Below are positions 18,959 through 29,450 of a stretch of 64,000 nt of DNA, one piece after another. Source of the stretch: Helicobacter sp. NHP19-012 (lineage in GTDB: Bacteria > Campylobacterota > Campylobacteria > Campylobacterales > Helicobacteraceae); contig NZ_AP024819.1 of the NCBI RefSeq assembly GCF_019703325.1, positions 248,001 through 312,000 of the forward strand. The letters are read 5' to 3'. The notes under the pieces are model-generated. The model did no database searches and was not told the DNA's origin. It was given only the letters and a program-made list of their open reading frames with translations. The position numbers and the translations under genes are program-made. The first letter of the stretch is position 1, and each line of letters begins with the position of its first letter.

Positions 18959-20382
18959 ATGTTAAGTTACGATTCGGCTCTCACAGCCCTAGCCCACTAC
19001 ATTTTAGACGGCACCATTTCCAAACACGCCACCCAAAGCGCAACACTCAGCCTCATAGACTCCATTGCCTGCGTTTTAATGGCGTTAAAAGACCCTGAAT
19101 GCACAAAGTTATTAGGTCCCAGTGTGCCCGGGGCGGACTTTAGGCCTTTAGGGGCGAAGGTGCTAGGCACGGCTTACCAGCTTGAGCCTGTGGGGGCGGC
19201 GTTTAATGTGTCTTGTATGGTGCGCTGGCTAGACTTTAACGACACTTGGCTGGCTAAAGAGTGGTGCCATCCTAGCGACAATTTGGGGGCGATTTGGGCT
19301 TTAGGCGATTATGTGAGCCGCTTGCGCTTGTCCAAACAAGAACAGCCCCTAAAAGTCAAAGACATTTTACACGCCATGGTGCAGGCCTATGAGATCCAAG
19401 GGGTGTTGGCGATGGACAACTCCTTTTACGATGAGGGCTTAGACCACACTTTATTGGTGCGTGTCGCCAGCGCGGGCGTAGGGGCAAAAATGCTAGGCGG
19501 TAGATTAGAAGAGATTTTAAGCGCGCTCTCACACGCCTTTGTGGATGGGGGGTGCTTCGGGTGTTTCGCCACGCCCCCTTTAGTGCGACTAGGCAGGCGT
19601 GGGCAGGCGCAGATGCCACGAGTCGGGGGGCACAGCTAGCACTTAGGGCGATGAGTGGTGAAATGGGTTGTGTGAAGGTTTTAAGCGCGCCTAAATGGGG
19701 GTTTGAAGCCGTGTGTATGCCCCACACCAAAGGCGGATTAGTGCTAAATAACTTAGGTTCACATGTCATTGAAAATATCTTGTATAAAATCTCTTACCCT
19801 GTGCTCTTTCCTATCCAAACCGCCGTGGAGTGTGCCCTGATTTTGCATAAACAAATTGCGCCCCGTTTGGACGAAATTTCTAAAATCGTGCTCACCACCC
19901 AAGAGGGCGTGGAGAAAATCATGGCAGGTGGGGGGCAGGCTTACCAACGCCTGGATCGTGAGTATAGCCTAGCTTATCCCATCGCCTACGCCTTATTAAG
20001 GGGGCACTTAAGGGCGGACTCTTACAGCGACACAAACGCCAAGAACCCGTTTTTGCAGCAACTCATGGGTCTAGTAGAAGTGCAAATAAGCCCCCTTTAC
20101 ACCAAAGAAGCCAAAGAACCACACAAAAGGGCGATCCCAAACGCCTTGCAAGTCTTTTTTAAAGACGGCTCCAGCACGCAAAAAGTGGAGGTGAAATACC
20201 CCCTAGGACACCGCTTTAGACGCGAAGAAGGCTTAAGTGCCCTGCAACAAAAATGCCAAAACGCCCTAAAAGAAGTCTATCCACCCAAAAAGGTGATCCA
20301 AATTGAAACCCTTTTAAACGACCAAGAGCGTTTAGAGGACATGGATTTTAACTGCCTTTGCGATTTGTTATCATTTGTATAG
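18959..20382 (+). CDS. prpD: 2-methylcitrate dehydratase homologue, frame broken
   Basis: A MmgE/PrpD family protein. The N-terminal half (18959-19550) shows ATQSATLSLIDSIACVLMAL and RWLDFNDTWLAKEWCHPSDN; the rest, in another frame, shows MPHTKGGLVLNNLGSHVIEN and VEVKYPLGHRFRREEGL. Adding one G to the G6 run at 19547-19552 joins them as FVDGGVLRVFRHAP and gives about 474 residues, the family length. PrpD dehydrates 2-methylcitrate in propionate breakdown, but no prpB or prpC lies nearby, so the true substrate is open. A gene order with yggS upstream suggests cotranscription. Confidence 0.82.
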
Positions 20383-20383
20383 A

Positions 20384-20389
20384 TATAAT
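20384..20389 (+). promoter_or_regulatory. -10 element of the pirin gene
   Basis: A perfect TATAAT in TAGATATAATACGC, 28 bases upstream of the GTG start at 20418 and just after the prpD stop. AAGGAAGGAG follows as the ribosome-binding site. Confidence 0.6.
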
Positions 20390-20417
20390 ACGCTATCTTT
20401 TTTAAGGAAGGAGAGCT

Positions 20418-21281
20418 GTGAAAAGAGTGGCGCAAGTCTATAAAGCTCCGCCCAGACATTGGGTGGGCAATGGTTTTTATGTATCTACAATGTTTACTTA
20501 CAAAGAAGTCCACAAAAATGGCGATCCTTTTTTGTTGATCGACTATATCGGTCCGCATCATTTTAAGGCGAGTGCAGATTGTTTAGGGGTCGGTCCACAC
20601 CCACATAGGGGTCTTGAGGCAGCGAGCATTGTCTATCAAGGACAGGTGGAACACAGCGATTCACAAGGCACAAGGAATTTGGTTGCCCCGGGAGGCGTGC
20701 AGTGGATGACAGCGGGTTCTGGAGTTTTACACCAAGAATTGCTTTCTAAAAAGTTTTGCCAAAAAGGCGGGGTGCTTGAAATGGTGCAACTTTGGCTGAA
20801 TTTACCCAAAGTCTATAAAATGACTCCGCCCAAATACCAAGCCATTAGTGCCGAGCAAATCCCCACCGTCACAATAGGAAAAAGCCAAGTGCGCATCATC
20901 GCCGGCGATTTAGAGAGGGTGGTGGGTCCGGTTAAGACCTTTAGCCCCATTAGTGTGTGGGATTTAAATCTTAAGGATTCTTTACATTTACCCACGCCAG
21001 AAGACCACAATGTTTTGATTTTTGTGCGTGATGGGCTAGTGGCTCTAGAGATGTGGAGGGCGGGGCCTGCACAGCTCATCACTTTTCAAAAAGGCGGAGA
21101 GGGGGTGCATCTTCAGGCTTTAAGACCATCTAGCGTATTGGTCTTAACGGGCTTGCCCTTAAGCGATCCTATCGTTGGATGTGGTCCCTTTGTGATGAAC
21201 AGCAAAGAAGAGATCGAACAAGCCCAAGCCGACTTGAAAGCGGGCAAATTTGGCACACTTCGAGCCGGGCATGGAGAATAG
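20418..21281 (+). CDS. Pirin family protein
   Basis: A 287-residue bicupin of the pirin family. The metal-binding set is complete: HPHRGLEAASIVYQG with two His, VEHSDSQG with one His, and SGVLHQE with His/Glu. Some pirins act as quercetinases, others as regulators, so the function here is open. It uses a GTG start with a strong ribosome site (AAGGAAGGAG). The first residues (KRVAQVYKAPPRHWVGNGF) are typical of bacterial pirins. The downstream comB8 start lies inside its last codons. Confidence 0.9.
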   Translation: MKRVAQVYKAPPRHWVGNGFYVSTMFTYKEVHKNGDPFLLIDYIGPHHFKASADCLGVGPHPHRGLEAASIVYQGQVEHSDSQGTRNLVAPGGVQWMTAGSGVLHQELLSKKFCQKGGVLEMVQLWLNLPKVYKMTPPKYQAISAEQIPTVTIGKSQVRIIAGDLERVVGPVKTFSPISVWDLNLKDSLHLPTPEDHNVLIFVRDGLVALEMWRAGPAQLITFQKGGEGVHLQALRPSSVLVLTGLPLSDPIVGCGPFVMNSKEEIEQAQADLKAGKFGTLRAGHGE

Positions 21282-22041
21282 CAACGACCCCTTAAAAGAT
21301 GAGATTGTCGCCGAATTGTGGGCGAGACTGCAGGCCGAGCAGGCTAAGTTTGAAAAGGACTTGACAAGCAAGATCGAAAGCTTGGCAGTGCAGAACTTGG
21401 ACTTAAACAGCGTTTTTCAAGTGCAAAGGCGCAACACCACCATCGCCTACCGCTTGGTGGTCTTGCTTAGCTTCATCAGTTTAGCGTTGGTTGTGGCGTT
21501 GATCATTTTGCTACCCCTAAAAAAAACCGAACACCACTTCATAGACTTTGCTAACCAAGACAAGCACTACGCCATCATCCAAAAAGCAGACGGCAATTTG
21601 GCAAGCAATGAGGCTTTGGTGCGCTCCTTGGTGGGGCAGTATGTGCTGGATAGAGAATCCATTAATCGCATTGATGATAAAGAACGCTATGAGGTGGTGC
21701 GCCTACAAAGCGAGGCGCAGGTGTGGCAGATTTTTGAAAACTTGGTGGCCTCTAAAAACAGCATTTACACCGCCCAACAGCTCACAAGGGACATCCACAT
21801 CATTAACATTTCGCTGCTCAAGCAGAGCAAAGAGCAAAACATCGCCCAAGTGCAAATCGTGGCAAAACTCTTTAGAGCGGGCAACCCCTTAAGCGAGAAA
21901 CGCTACAACATTGTATTGAGTTTTGCCTTCAAGCCCCTACCTGCCTTTGACACCGCCATGATGCCTAAAAACCCCACGGGTTTTCAGGTTACCCGCTACA
22001 GCGTTACCGAAATGCAAAATCTCAAGGCTCTAAAGCCCTAA
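21271..22041 (+). CDS. comB8: ComB8, VirB8-type protein of the DNA-uptake machine
   Basis: A 256-residue VirB8-family protein from ATG 21271 (MENSNDPLKDEIVAEL). A cytoplasmic N-terminus is followed by a membrane helix (LVVLLSFISLALVVALIILL, about 64-83) and a periplasmic NTF2-like domain with QDKHYAIIQKADGNL, DRESINRIDDKERYE and KNPTGFQVTRYSVTE. The phrases KTEHHFIDF and RESINRIDDK match my memory of H. pylori ComB8 (HP0038) better than CagV. ComB8 is an inner-membrane part of the natural-transformation type IV system. No comB7, comB9 or comB10 is present beside it. A TTG at 21250 is a weaker start. Confidence 0.87.
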   Translation: MENSNDPLKDEIVAELWARLQAEQAKFEKDLTSKIESLAVQNLDLNSVFQVQRRNTTIAYRLVVLLSFISLALVVALIILLPLKKTEHHFIDFANQDKHYAIIQKADGNLASNEALVRSLVGQYVLDRESINRIDDKERYEVVRLQSEAQVWQIFENLVASKNSIYTAQQLTRDIHIINISLLKQSKEQNIAQVQIVAKLFRAGNPLSEKRYNIVLSFAFKPLPAFDTAMMPKNPTGFQVTRYSVTEMQNLKALKP

Positions 22042-22079
22042 GCCCCACTGGGTTTTAATGACCCTACTCCCACTTTTGG

Positions 22080-23513
22080 CTACTTAGACAGCTCTTGTTT
22101 GAGCAACTGATTGACAACCCCCGGATTGGCGTTTTTAAGCCTTTTTAGCACCTGCCCTACAAAGAAGCCAAAGAGTTTATCCTTCCCGCCTTTATACTCG
22201 GCGACTTTATCGGCGTTGCCCTGAAGCACTTCAGCAATGGCTTTTAAAATCATGCCCTCATCGCCCACCTGCGCCAACCCGAGCTTCTCTATGAGGGTGT
22301 CTATGTCTTTGGGACTTACGCTAGTTTGTTTCATTAATGCGTCTAAAATCTCCTTGCCCGCCTTGCCTGAAATGCGTTTGCTTTCAATGTCTAGCACGAT
22401 TTTAGCTAGGGTGTCCGGCTTGATTGTACACTCTTGCAAAGTCTGCTCGCCCTCTAAACGCCCCAAAAGCTCCACACACAGCCACGAACAAGCCCCCTTC
22501 GCACCTGCGCCAAGCTCTAGCATTTTCTCAAAATAAGTTGCTAGCTCCAAACTCCCCACTAAAGTGCCCGCCTCTTCGGCTTTCAAGCCTAAACTGCTCA
22601 TGTAGCGTTCTTTCTTAGTTTCGGGCAATTCTTTAATGTCCCTACCCTCTTTTAAAAGAGAGTCGGGGATATGCACGGGGAGCAAGTCGGGGTCGGGGAA
22701 GTAGCGGTAATCGGCGGATTCTTCTTTATTGCGCATGGACTGCGTGATCCCTTTAGCCGTGTCAAACAAGCGGGTTTCTTGCACAACTTCGCTCGCATAA
22801 GTGCCCCTCTCAAATGCCTCCACTTGGCGCTCCACCTCATACTCAATTGCCTTTTGGATAAATTTAAAGCTATTCAAGTTTTTAATCTCCACCCTTGTAA
22901 GGAGCTTGCTCTCGCCTTTAGGGCGGATAGACACATTGGCATCGCATCTAAAATTGCCCTCTTGCATGTTGCCATCGCAAATGTCTAAAAAGCACACAAT
23001 GGCGTGCAATTTCTTTAAATAACTGATCGCCTCTGCACTGCTGCGCATGTCTGGGCAACTCACGATCTCTAAAAGGGGTGTGCCAGCGCGGTTTAAATCC
23101 ACTTGCGAGTGGTTGGTGGCGTGTATGTTCTTGCCCGCATCCTCTTCTAAATGTGCCCTTTCAATGTTAATGCGTTTTACGCCCTCTGGCGTTTCAATGT
23201 CTAAATACCCGTGCGCGACAATGGGGCGATCAAATTGCGAGATTTGGTAAGCCTTGGGCAGGTCTGGGTAAAAGTAATTCTTGCGGGCGAACACGCTGTC
23301 TTGGTTAATGGTGGCGTTGATCGCCGTGCCAAAGGCAATTGCCTTTTTCACCGCTTCGGCGTTTAGCACGGGCAAAGCCCCGGGCAAGCCTAAGCACACG
23401 GGGCAGGTGTTGGTGTTGGGCGCATCTTTAAAACTCGTGGCGCAAGAGCAAAAAATCTTGGTTTGGGTGTTGAGTTGGGCATGCACTTCTAGCCCGATGA
23501 TCGTTTCAAACAT
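22080..23513 (-). CDS. gatB: Aspartyl/glutamyl-tRNA amidotransferase subunit B
   Basis: A 477-residue GatB, which transamidates mischarged Glu-tRNA(Gln) and Asp-tRNA(Asn); Helicobacter lacks glutaminyl- and asparaginyl-tRNA synthetases and needs it. The start ATG 23513 ([19 protein letters not shown]) has AAGGAT upstream; earlier in-frame ATGs add 44 residues of non-family sequence. Zinc ligands CSCATSF and CPVCLGLPG, the GDE-type RNA-binding motif HLEEDAGKN, and [10 protein letters not shown] are intact. The C-terminal YqeY-like domain is complete. Confidence 0.96.
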   Translation of the reverse strand: MFETIIGLEVHAQLNTQTKIFCSCATSFKDAPNTNTCPVCLGLPGALPVLNAEAVKKAIAFGTAINATINQDSVFARKNYFYPDLPKAYQISQFDRPIVAHGYLDIETPEGVKRINIERAHLEEDAGKNIHATNHSQVDLNRAGTPLLEIVSCPDMRSSAEAISYLKKLHAIVCFLDICDGNMQEGNFRCDANVSIRPKGESKLLTRVEIKNLNSFKFIQKAIEYEVERQVEAFERGTYASEVVQETRLFDTAKGITQSMRNKEESADYRYFPDPDLLPVHIPDSLLKEGRDIKELPETKKERYMSSLGLKAEEAGTLVGSLELATYFEKMLELGAGAKGACSWLCVELLGRLEGEQTLQECTIKPDTLAKIVLDIESKRISGKAGKEILDALMKQTSVSPKDIDTLIEKLGLAQVGDEGMILKAIAEVLQGNADKVAEYKGGKDKLFGFFVGQVLKRLKNANPGVVNQLLKQELSK

Positions 23514-23586
23514 GGCAATCCTTACTTCTAGCATAAAAGCGCATTCTACCATGCAAAAATGGCAAATCATGGCATAATAGAAGCTT

Positions 23587-24558
23587 ATGTCAATTTTAGA
23601 GCCTAGAGAAGCCGTTGTTTTATTGAATATGGGCGGCCCGAACAATCTTTACGAAGTAGAAGTGTTTTTAACAAACATGTTCAACGACCCCTACATTTTA
23701 GCGATCAAAAGCCCCTTTTGGCGCAAACTCTTAGCCTCTTTCATCGTCAAAATGCGTAAAGAAAAATCCAAAGCCATTTATGAAAAAATCGGGCAAAAAT
23801 CCCCCATTAATGATTTGAGTGCCAAACTCACCCAACGCTTAAACACGCTAGACCCCACCCGCCACTACACCTACGCCATGCGCTACACCCCACCTTTTGC
23901 GCCCATGGTCTTTGCCGAGCTGCAACAACAAGGCTTTGACTCGTGTTTGCTTTTTTCTATGTATCCGCAATACTCCACCACCACGACTTTATCTTCCATT
24001 GAAGATGCTTTAAAGGCTCTAAAAGCCCTAAATTTCGCTCCCACTCTAAGCTGTATCGATCGTTTCTACACCCACACGCTTTACAACCAAGCCATCGTCC
24101 AAAGCATTATAGACACGATTAAAGGGCATAACCCTAAAGAGTTTGTGCTCATTTTCTCCGTGCATGGCTTGCCTGAGAGCGTGGTGCAACAAGGCGACCC
24201 CTACCAAGCCGAGTGTTTACACCATGTGAGCCTGCTCACCCAGCAACTCTTGCCCCTGTGCTTTAAAAAAATCACTTTGAGTTACCAATCTAAGGTGGGG
24301 CCCATGAAATGGCTAGAGCCTAGCACCCAAGAGGCCATAGAAGCGCACCGCAGGGATAAAATCCTCATTTACCCCCTAGCCTTTAGCATCGACAACTCAG
24401 AAACCACTTACGAATTACAAATGCAATACCGCCTAGAAGCCAAGCGCCTCGCGGTGCCTAAGTTTCTTGTCTGCCCCTGTTTAAACGACAATTTGCACTT
24501 CGCACAGGCGATTTTAGATTTGGTCCACAACGCCCCTAGAAAGCCCCTAAGCCCATGA
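23587..24558 (+). CDS. hemH: Ferrochelatase
   Basis: A 323-residue ferrochelatase that inserts iron into protoporphyrin IX to finish haem. Recognised by [20 protein letters not shown] at the N-terminus, MRYTPPF, the catalytic-His motif [17 protein letters not shown] (about 182-198) and [16 protein letters not shown]. It leads a cluster with a thioredoxin-like protein and CcsBA, the same set as H. pylori HP0376-HP0378, so haem supply and cytochrome c assembly are linked. Its promoter lies in the 73-base gap to gatB. Confidence 0.95.
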   Translation: MSILEPREAVVLLNMGGPNNLYEVEVFLTNMFNDPYILAIKSPFWRKLLASFIVKMRKEKSKAIYEKIGQKSPINDLSAKLTQRLNTLDPTRHYTYAMRYTPPFAPMVFAELQQQGFDSCLLFSMYPQYSTTTTLSSIEDALKALKALNFAPTLSCIDRFYTHTLYNQAIVQSIIDTIKGHNPKEFVLIFSVHGLPESVVQQGDPYQAECLHHVSLLTQQLLPLCFKKITLSYQSKVGPMKWLEPSTQEAIEAHRRDKILIYPLAFSIDNSETTYELQMQYRLEAKRLAVPKFLVCPCLNDNLHFAQAILDLVHNAPRKPLSP

Positions 24559-24607
24559 TTTATATAAAAAAAGTTAAAATGCCCCTATTTTCTTAAAAAG
24601 GTTTTTT

Positions 24608-25237
24608 ATGCGCTCATTTCTTTTACTTCCCCTATTGGCTCTCTTTTGTCATTTTGCCCTTGCCGATGACAAGGTGGATGAGAGCATGCTAAGTTCAGGA
24701 GCCACCTCCCCCCAAAGCACTTTTAAAGAGAGCAACAACTTTGACAAACAAAGCTACGCCGGCTTAGAGGACATTTTCCAAGACACGCAAGACATCCGCA
24801 CCAAAGGTAAGTATATGTTGCTTGTCTTTGGCAAAAATGGCTGTTCTTACTGCGAAATGTTAAAGCAAGACCTAAAGCACTACGCTAGTTTGCGCACCTA
24901 CATTAAAGAGCACTTCAGTGCCTACTACATCAATATCAGCTACTCCAAAATGCACCATTTTGTCATAGGCCCGGCCCAAAAACCCAAAGAAACCATGCTA
25001 AACACCCAAGACCTCTCCTCCATTTACGATGTCAATTCCACGCCCACGCTCGTGCTCGCCGACCCCACGGGCAAGACCATTTACGAACTGCCCGGCTACA
25101 TGCCCCATGTGCAACTTTTGGCGGTGTTGGAGTTTGTGGGTAAAGGACTATATAAAGATTTGAACGACAAACAATTCATTGAGAAATTGCGCGCATATAT
25201 CCTTAAAAAAACACAAGAAGCCCGCCATGCAAGTTAA
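24608..25237 (+). CDS. Periplasmic thioredoxin-like protein for cytochrome c assembly
   Basis: A 209-residue exported protein: signal peptide MRSFLLLPLLALFCHFALAD, then a thioredoxin fold whose active site is CSYC (in FGKNGCSYCEMLKQDL, near residue 78) and a cis-proline segment NSTPTLVLAD near 140. It matches H. pylori HP0377 by position and sequence style. That protein reduces the CXXCH cysteines of apocytochrome c before haem attachment. Its last codons overlap the ccsBA start by 11 bases, which supports a joint role. Confidence 0.88.
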   Translation: MRSFLLLPLLALFCHFALADDKVDESMLSSGATSPQSTFKESNNFDKQSYAGLEDIFQDTQDIRTKGKYMLLVFGKNGCSYCEMLKQDLKHYASLRTYIKEHFSAYYINISYSKMHHFVIGPAQKPKETMLNTQDLSSIYDVNSTPTLVLADPTGKTIYELPGYMPHVQLLAVLEFVGKGLYKDLNDKQFIEKLRAYILKKTQEARHAS

Positions 25238-28037
25238 AAAGATTTTTGGATTTTTCTTTGGTTCGTTTTGGGTGGCAATCCCTTTATTGATGGTGTATGC
25301 GACCGCCTGCGCTTTAGCAACCTTCCTTGAAAACGATTATGGCACACCCGCCAGCCGCGCGCTCGTCTATAACACATGGTGGTTTAGCGCCTTGCATGTG
25401 TATTTGCTCTTGGTGATTGTGGGGACTTTAATCGCCTCTAAAGCGTGGCAGCGGCAACGCTACGCCAGCTTGTTTTTCCATAGTGCCTTGGTGTTTATCA
25501 TTTTGGGGGCGGGGGTTACAAGGTTCTTTGGCTTTGAGGCGACCATGCACCTACGCACCAACCAAACCAGCGACAAAATCACCACCACCGACAGCTATTT
25601 AAACCTCACCCTCAGCAAGGACAGCGCCAAACCCCTGCACTTTTCTTTAAAAACCACCCTCTCGCCCTATTCGCGCTATTTACCCACCGCAGAAGTGATG
25701 GTCTATGGCAAACCTTTGCTCTTAGAGCCTCTTGGCGTGCATAAAATGACCCCGAATAAAAAGGACAACCGCGCGCTACTCACCATGAAACTAAGCTATG
25801 GTGGGGCGAGCCACACCCTGCATATCCTAGGCGGGCATGGCATTGTTAGCCAAGATGAAAAGACCACCCTTGAGGGCGTGCATATCGCGCTCAATTGGGG
25901 CGTTACTGAGCGCACCTTGCCTTTTAAGCTGCATTTAAAACAATTTGAGCTGACCCGCTACCCCGGCTCGATGAGCCCCTCCTCTTACGCCTCACAGGTA
26001 GAGGTGTTAAATGCCAAGGGGCAGCTTGTCATGCCCTTTCGAATTTTTATGAACCATGTATTGGATTATGGGGGCTATCGCTTCTTCCAATCCTCCTATG
26101 ATACGGACGAACAGGGCACGATTTTATCGGTTAATCGTGATCCTGGCAAGAATTTAACCTACTTTGGCTACGCCATGCTCATGTCTGGGGCGTTGTTCTT
26201 GCTCTTTAGCCGCCAAGGACGCTTTCAAAGGCTCTCAAGATTTTTAAAGGCGCAACACATAGTCGCCCTCTTATGTGCCCTCTCTCTTGGCGCAGTGGCG
26301 CACGCTGATGAGGGCAAGATCGACATGCACGGGGGCAAAAGCACCCCCATCGCTCCGCCCATCGATAAAATGGCAAAGGTGCAGCCCACCACCGCCCAAA
26401 TGCACGCCAAAATCTTGCAACGCTTTAAGGATTTAAGGGCGCACTCCAAAGGGCAGCTCACCCCCCTTGCCCGTCTGCAGGTGCAGGGCTTTGAAGGGCG
26501 CATTAAACCTTTAGACACCTTGAGTATGGAGCTCATCCACAAAATCACCAAGGAGGACGGCTTTAAAGGCATGGACAACTTGCAGGTGATGCTGGGCATG
26601 ATGCTTTACCCGGATGATTACAAAAGCATTAAAATGATTTACACCTCCACGCCCAAGTTGCGCGCGCTGCTTGGCACCCCCACGAACCAGCGGCGCATTG
26701 CGTTTTTGGATGTCTTTGGACCACATGGCTACAAGCTGCAAAACTTCGTGGAGGAAGTCAATCAAAAAGCCCCCAAGGATAGGGATGAATTTGACAAGGA
26801 TATTTTAAAGCTGGATGAGCGGGTCAATCTCGTGTATTTGATTTTCAGCGGGAATATTTTAAAGATTTTCCCCGATAAAAGCGGCAACACATGGCTAAGC
26901 CCTGCCGATGCGCTCAAAAACGAGAACATTAAAATCTCTACAGAGGCTACGCACTTTTTAAGGGATTTATTTAAGGGCTTTGATATGGGCGTGGATAGCA
27001 ACCAATGGGAGAGCGTGCATAAAACCCTAAACGACCTGCTCGCCTACCAACGCACGCATAGCAAACTCGCCCTAAGCCCGGGGCGTGTGGATTCTGAGAT
27101 ACTTCTAAACCATAGCAACTTTTTCCACACGCTCATGCTCCCCTATTTGCTCCTAGGCGTGGTGCTCTTAGGCGTGGTGCTGGTGGCGATCTTTAAAAAT
27201 AGAGCGGTGCCTAAGTGGCTGCACTTTAGCTTTTATGGCATTTTGCTGCTTTGCTGGCTGGCGCACAGCGCGGGGCTTGTGTTGCGCTGGTATGTGAGCG
27301 GACATGCGCCCTGGAGCAACGCCTACGAGTCCATGCTCTACATCTCTTGGGCAGCCATGCTCTCTGGGCTCATTTTGCGCTCTAACTTAGCCCTATGTGC
27401 TTCGAGCTTTTTAGCCGGCATTGCCCTATTTGTGGCGCATTTGGGCTTTATGGACCCGCAAATCAGTAACTTAGTCCCCGTGCTAAAGTCCTACTGGCTC
27501 AATATCCATGTGTCTATCATCACGGCAAGCTATGGCTTTTTAGGGCTGTGCTTTATTTTGGGGCTACTCACCTTGCTATTGTTCTTACTAAGAAGCCCCA
27601 AGCGCCCACACATTGACACCAGCATTTTAGCCCTCAGCGCGCTCAATGAAATGGGGATGATCATGGGGCTATTGCTGCTTGCGGTGGGTAACTTCCTTGG
27701 CGGAGTGTGGGCGAACGAGTCTTGGGGGCGTTATTGGGGCTGGGACCCTAAAGAAACTTGGGCTTTAATCTCCATCGCTGTGTATGCGATCATTTTGCAC
27801 CTACGCTTTTTACGCTTTGAGTTCATGCCCTATGTGTTTGCGAGTGCGAGTGTGGTGGGCTTTTACTCCATTTTAATGACCTATTTTGGGGTGAATTACT
27901 ACCTCTCTGGTATGCACAGCTACGCCGCCGGTGACCCACTGCCTATCCCCACATTTCTCTACCCCCTAGTGGCGAGCACTTTTCTTTTAGTCTTTGTGGC
28001 GGGTTTAAAGCGCAAATTGCCAATGGCAAAGGTGTAA
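25227..28037 (+). CDS. ccsBA: Fused cytochrome c haem lyase CcsBA
   Basis: A 936-residue fused CcsB/CcsA protein of the system II cytochrome c assembly pathway, which exports haem and joins it to CXXCH motifs. The N-terminal ResB-like half has membrane helices near residues 6-30, 60-75, 85-100 and about 310-325. The C-terminal half has several helices and the haem-binding WWD region WANESWGRYWGWDPKETW at about 828-845. ATG 25227 (MQVKKIFGFFFGSFW) is chosen over an upstream ATG in the preceding gene. It is intact and of the expected length. Confidence 0.95.
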   Translation: MQVKKIFGFFFGSFWVAIPLLMVYATACALATFLENDYGTPASRALVYNTWWFSALHVYLLLVIVGTLIASKAWQRQRYASLFFHSALVFIILGAGVTRFFGFEATMHLRTNQTSDKITTTDSYLNLTLSKDSAKPLHFSLKTTLSPYSRYLPTAEVMVYGKPLLLEPLGVHKMTPNKKDNRALLTMKLSYGGASHTLHILGGHGIVSQDEKTTLEGVHIALNWGVTERTLPFKLHLKQFELTRYPGSMSPSSYASQVEVLNAKGQLVMPFRIFMNHVLDYGGYRFFQSSYDTDEQGTILSVNRDPGKNLTYFGYAMLMSGALFLLFSRQGRFQRLSRFLKAQHIVALLCALSLGAVAHADEGKIDMHGGKSTPIAPPIDKMAKVQPTTAQMHAKILQRFKDLRAHSKGQLTPLARLQVQGFEGRIKPLDTLSMELIHKITKEDGFKGMDNLQVMLGMMLYPDDYKSIKMIYTSTPKLRALLGTPTNQRRIAFLDVFGPHGYKLQNFVEEVNQKAPKDRDEFDKDILKLDERVNLVYLIFSGNILKIFPDKSGNTWLSPADALKNENIKISTEATHFLRDLFKGFDMGVDSNQWESVHKTLNDLLAYQRTHSKLALSPGRVDSEILLNHSNFFHTLMLPYLLLGVVLLGVVLVAIFKNRAVPKWLHFSFYGILLLCWLAHSAGLVLRWYVSGHAPWSNAYESMLYISWAAMLSGLILRSNLALCASSFLAGIALFVAHLGFMDPQISNLVPVLKSYWLNIHVSIITASYGFLGLCFILGLLTLLLFLLRSPKRPHIDTSILALSALNEMGMIMGLLLLAVGNFLGGVWANESWGRYWGWDPKETWALISIAVYAIILHLRFLRFEFMPYVFASASVVGFYSILMTYFGVNYYLSGMHSYAAGDPLPIPTFLYPLVASTFLLVFVAGLKRKLPMAKV

Positions 28038-28041
28038 AGCC

Positions 28042-28070
28042 TTGACTTTTAGAGAGTTTTACACTAGAAT
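28042..28070 (+). promoter_or_regulatory. Promoter of rho (-35 and -10)
   Basis: TTGACT at 28042-28047 and TAGAAT at 28065-28070 are separated by exactly 17 bases, one of the few complete -35/-10 pairs in the window. It lies just after the ccsBA stop and would give a leader of about 75 bases before rho. Rho genes are often autoregulated through their leaders, but no structure is evident here. Confidence 0.6.
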
Positions 28071-28151
28071 CTAGGTTTTACTCACTACTTTTTTAATGTT
28101 TAGCTTCCCTAAAATGAGGCTTCTAGTTGTTATACCCACATAAGGATTGAT

Positions 28152-29450
28152 ATGGCCGACCACCATAAACAAAAAACCCACATCCCTGTGAGCGGATACC
28201 GCATTGAAGAATTGCGCGCCCAGCCCACAGAAAAACTTTTAGAAATCGCTAATGAGCTGAAAGTGGAGAACCCCCAAGAGTTTAAACGCCAAGATTTGAT
28301 GTTTGAAATCCTTAAAAACCAAGTCAGTCAAGGGGGGTATATCCTCTTTACGGGGATTTTAGAAACCGCCGGGGATGGGTATGGGTTTTTGCGTGGGCTG
28401 GATGGCAGCTTTTCAGACAACCAAAACGACACCTATGTGAGCCACTCACAGATCAAACGCTTTGCCCTGCGTAATGGCGACATTGTCACCGGGCAAGTGC
28501 GCGCACCTAAAGATCAAGAGAAGTATTACGCTTTGCTAAAAATTGAGGCAGTGAATTACCTCCCCCTGGATGAAATCCGCCACCGCCCGCTCTTTGACAA
28601 CTTAACCCCCCTATTCCCCACCGAACAGCTAAAACTTGAGTATGAGCCGACCAAGGTTACAGGGCGCATGCTCGACTTATTTAGCCCCATGGGTAAAGGC
28701 CAAAGGGCACTCATTGTCGCCCCGCCGCGCACGGGTAAAACGGAGTTGATGAAGGAGCTCGCGCATGGGATCACCTACAACCACCCCGAAGTGGAGCTCA
28801 TTATCTTATTAGTCGATGAGCGCCCCGAAGAGGTTACGGACATGCAAAGAAGTGTCAATGGGCAAGTCTTTAGCTCCACCTTTGATCTGCCCTCCACCAA
28901 CCACATACGCATCGCTGAATTAGTCCTAGAGCGGGCAAAGAGGCGGGTGGAAATGGGTAAAGATGTGGTGATTTTATTAGATTCAATCACCCGTTTAGCG
29001 CGGGCTTACAATGCGATCACGCCCTCAAGCGGGAAGGTGTTAAGCGGGGGCGTGGATGCCAACGCCTTGCATAAGCCCAAACGCTTTTTTGGCGCGGCGC
29101 GCAACATTGAAGAGGGGGGGAGTTTAACGATTATTGCCACCGCCTTGATCGAAACGGGCTCACGCATGGATGAGGTGATTTTTGAAGAGTTTAAAGGCAC
29201 GGGCAATAGCGAGATCGTGTTAGCCCGTAGCATTTCCGATCGGCGCATTTACCCCGCCTTTGATGTGCTCAAATCGGGCACCCGTAAGGACAATATCTTG
29301 CTAGGTAAAGACACCCTAACCAAAGTGTGGGTGCTTAGAAATGTGATGCAACAAATGGACGATGTGGAGGCGTTAAACTTCATTTACTCCAAAATGCAAA
29401 CCACGAAGGACAACCAAGAGTTCTTAAAACTTATGCAAGAGGGTTCTTGA
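28152..29450 (+). CDS. rho: Transcription termination factor Rho
   Basis: A 432-residue hexameric RNA helicase. The N-terminal Rho domain ([20 protein letters not shown]), the cold-shock-like RNA-binding domain with [14 protein letters not shown] and [12 protein letters not shown], Walker [12 protein letters not shown] near 195, [10 protein letters not shown] and [11 protein letters not shown] are all present. It is followed by murI with overlapping codons, the same pairing as H. pylori HP0550-HP0549. Length and motifs are normal. Confidence 0.97.
   Translation: MADHHKQKTHIPVSGYRIEELRAQPTEKLLEIANELKVENPQEFKRQDLMFEILKNQVSQGGYILFTGILETAGDGYGFLRGLDGSFSDNQNDTYVSHSQIKRFALRNGDIVTGQVRAPKDQEKYYALLKIEAVNYLPLDEIRHRPLFDNLTPLFPTEQLKLEYEPTKVTGRMLDLFSPMGKGQRALIVAPPRTGKTELMKELAHGITYNHPEVELIILLVDERPEEVTDMQRSVNGQVFSSTFDLPSTNHIRIAELVLERAKRRVEMGKDVVILLDSITRLARAYNAITPSSGKVLSGGVDANALHKPKRFFGAARNIEEGGSLTIIATALIETGSRMDEVIFEEFKGTGNSEIVLARSISDRRIYPAFDVLKSGTRKDNILLGKDTLTKVWVLRNVMQQMDDVEALNFIYSKMQTTKDNQEFLKLMQEGS

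Noticed and set aside
21250..21270. ComB8 start at TTG 21250
   Set aside because: It overlaps more of the pirin gene and lacks support; ATG 21271 fits the family N-terminus better.
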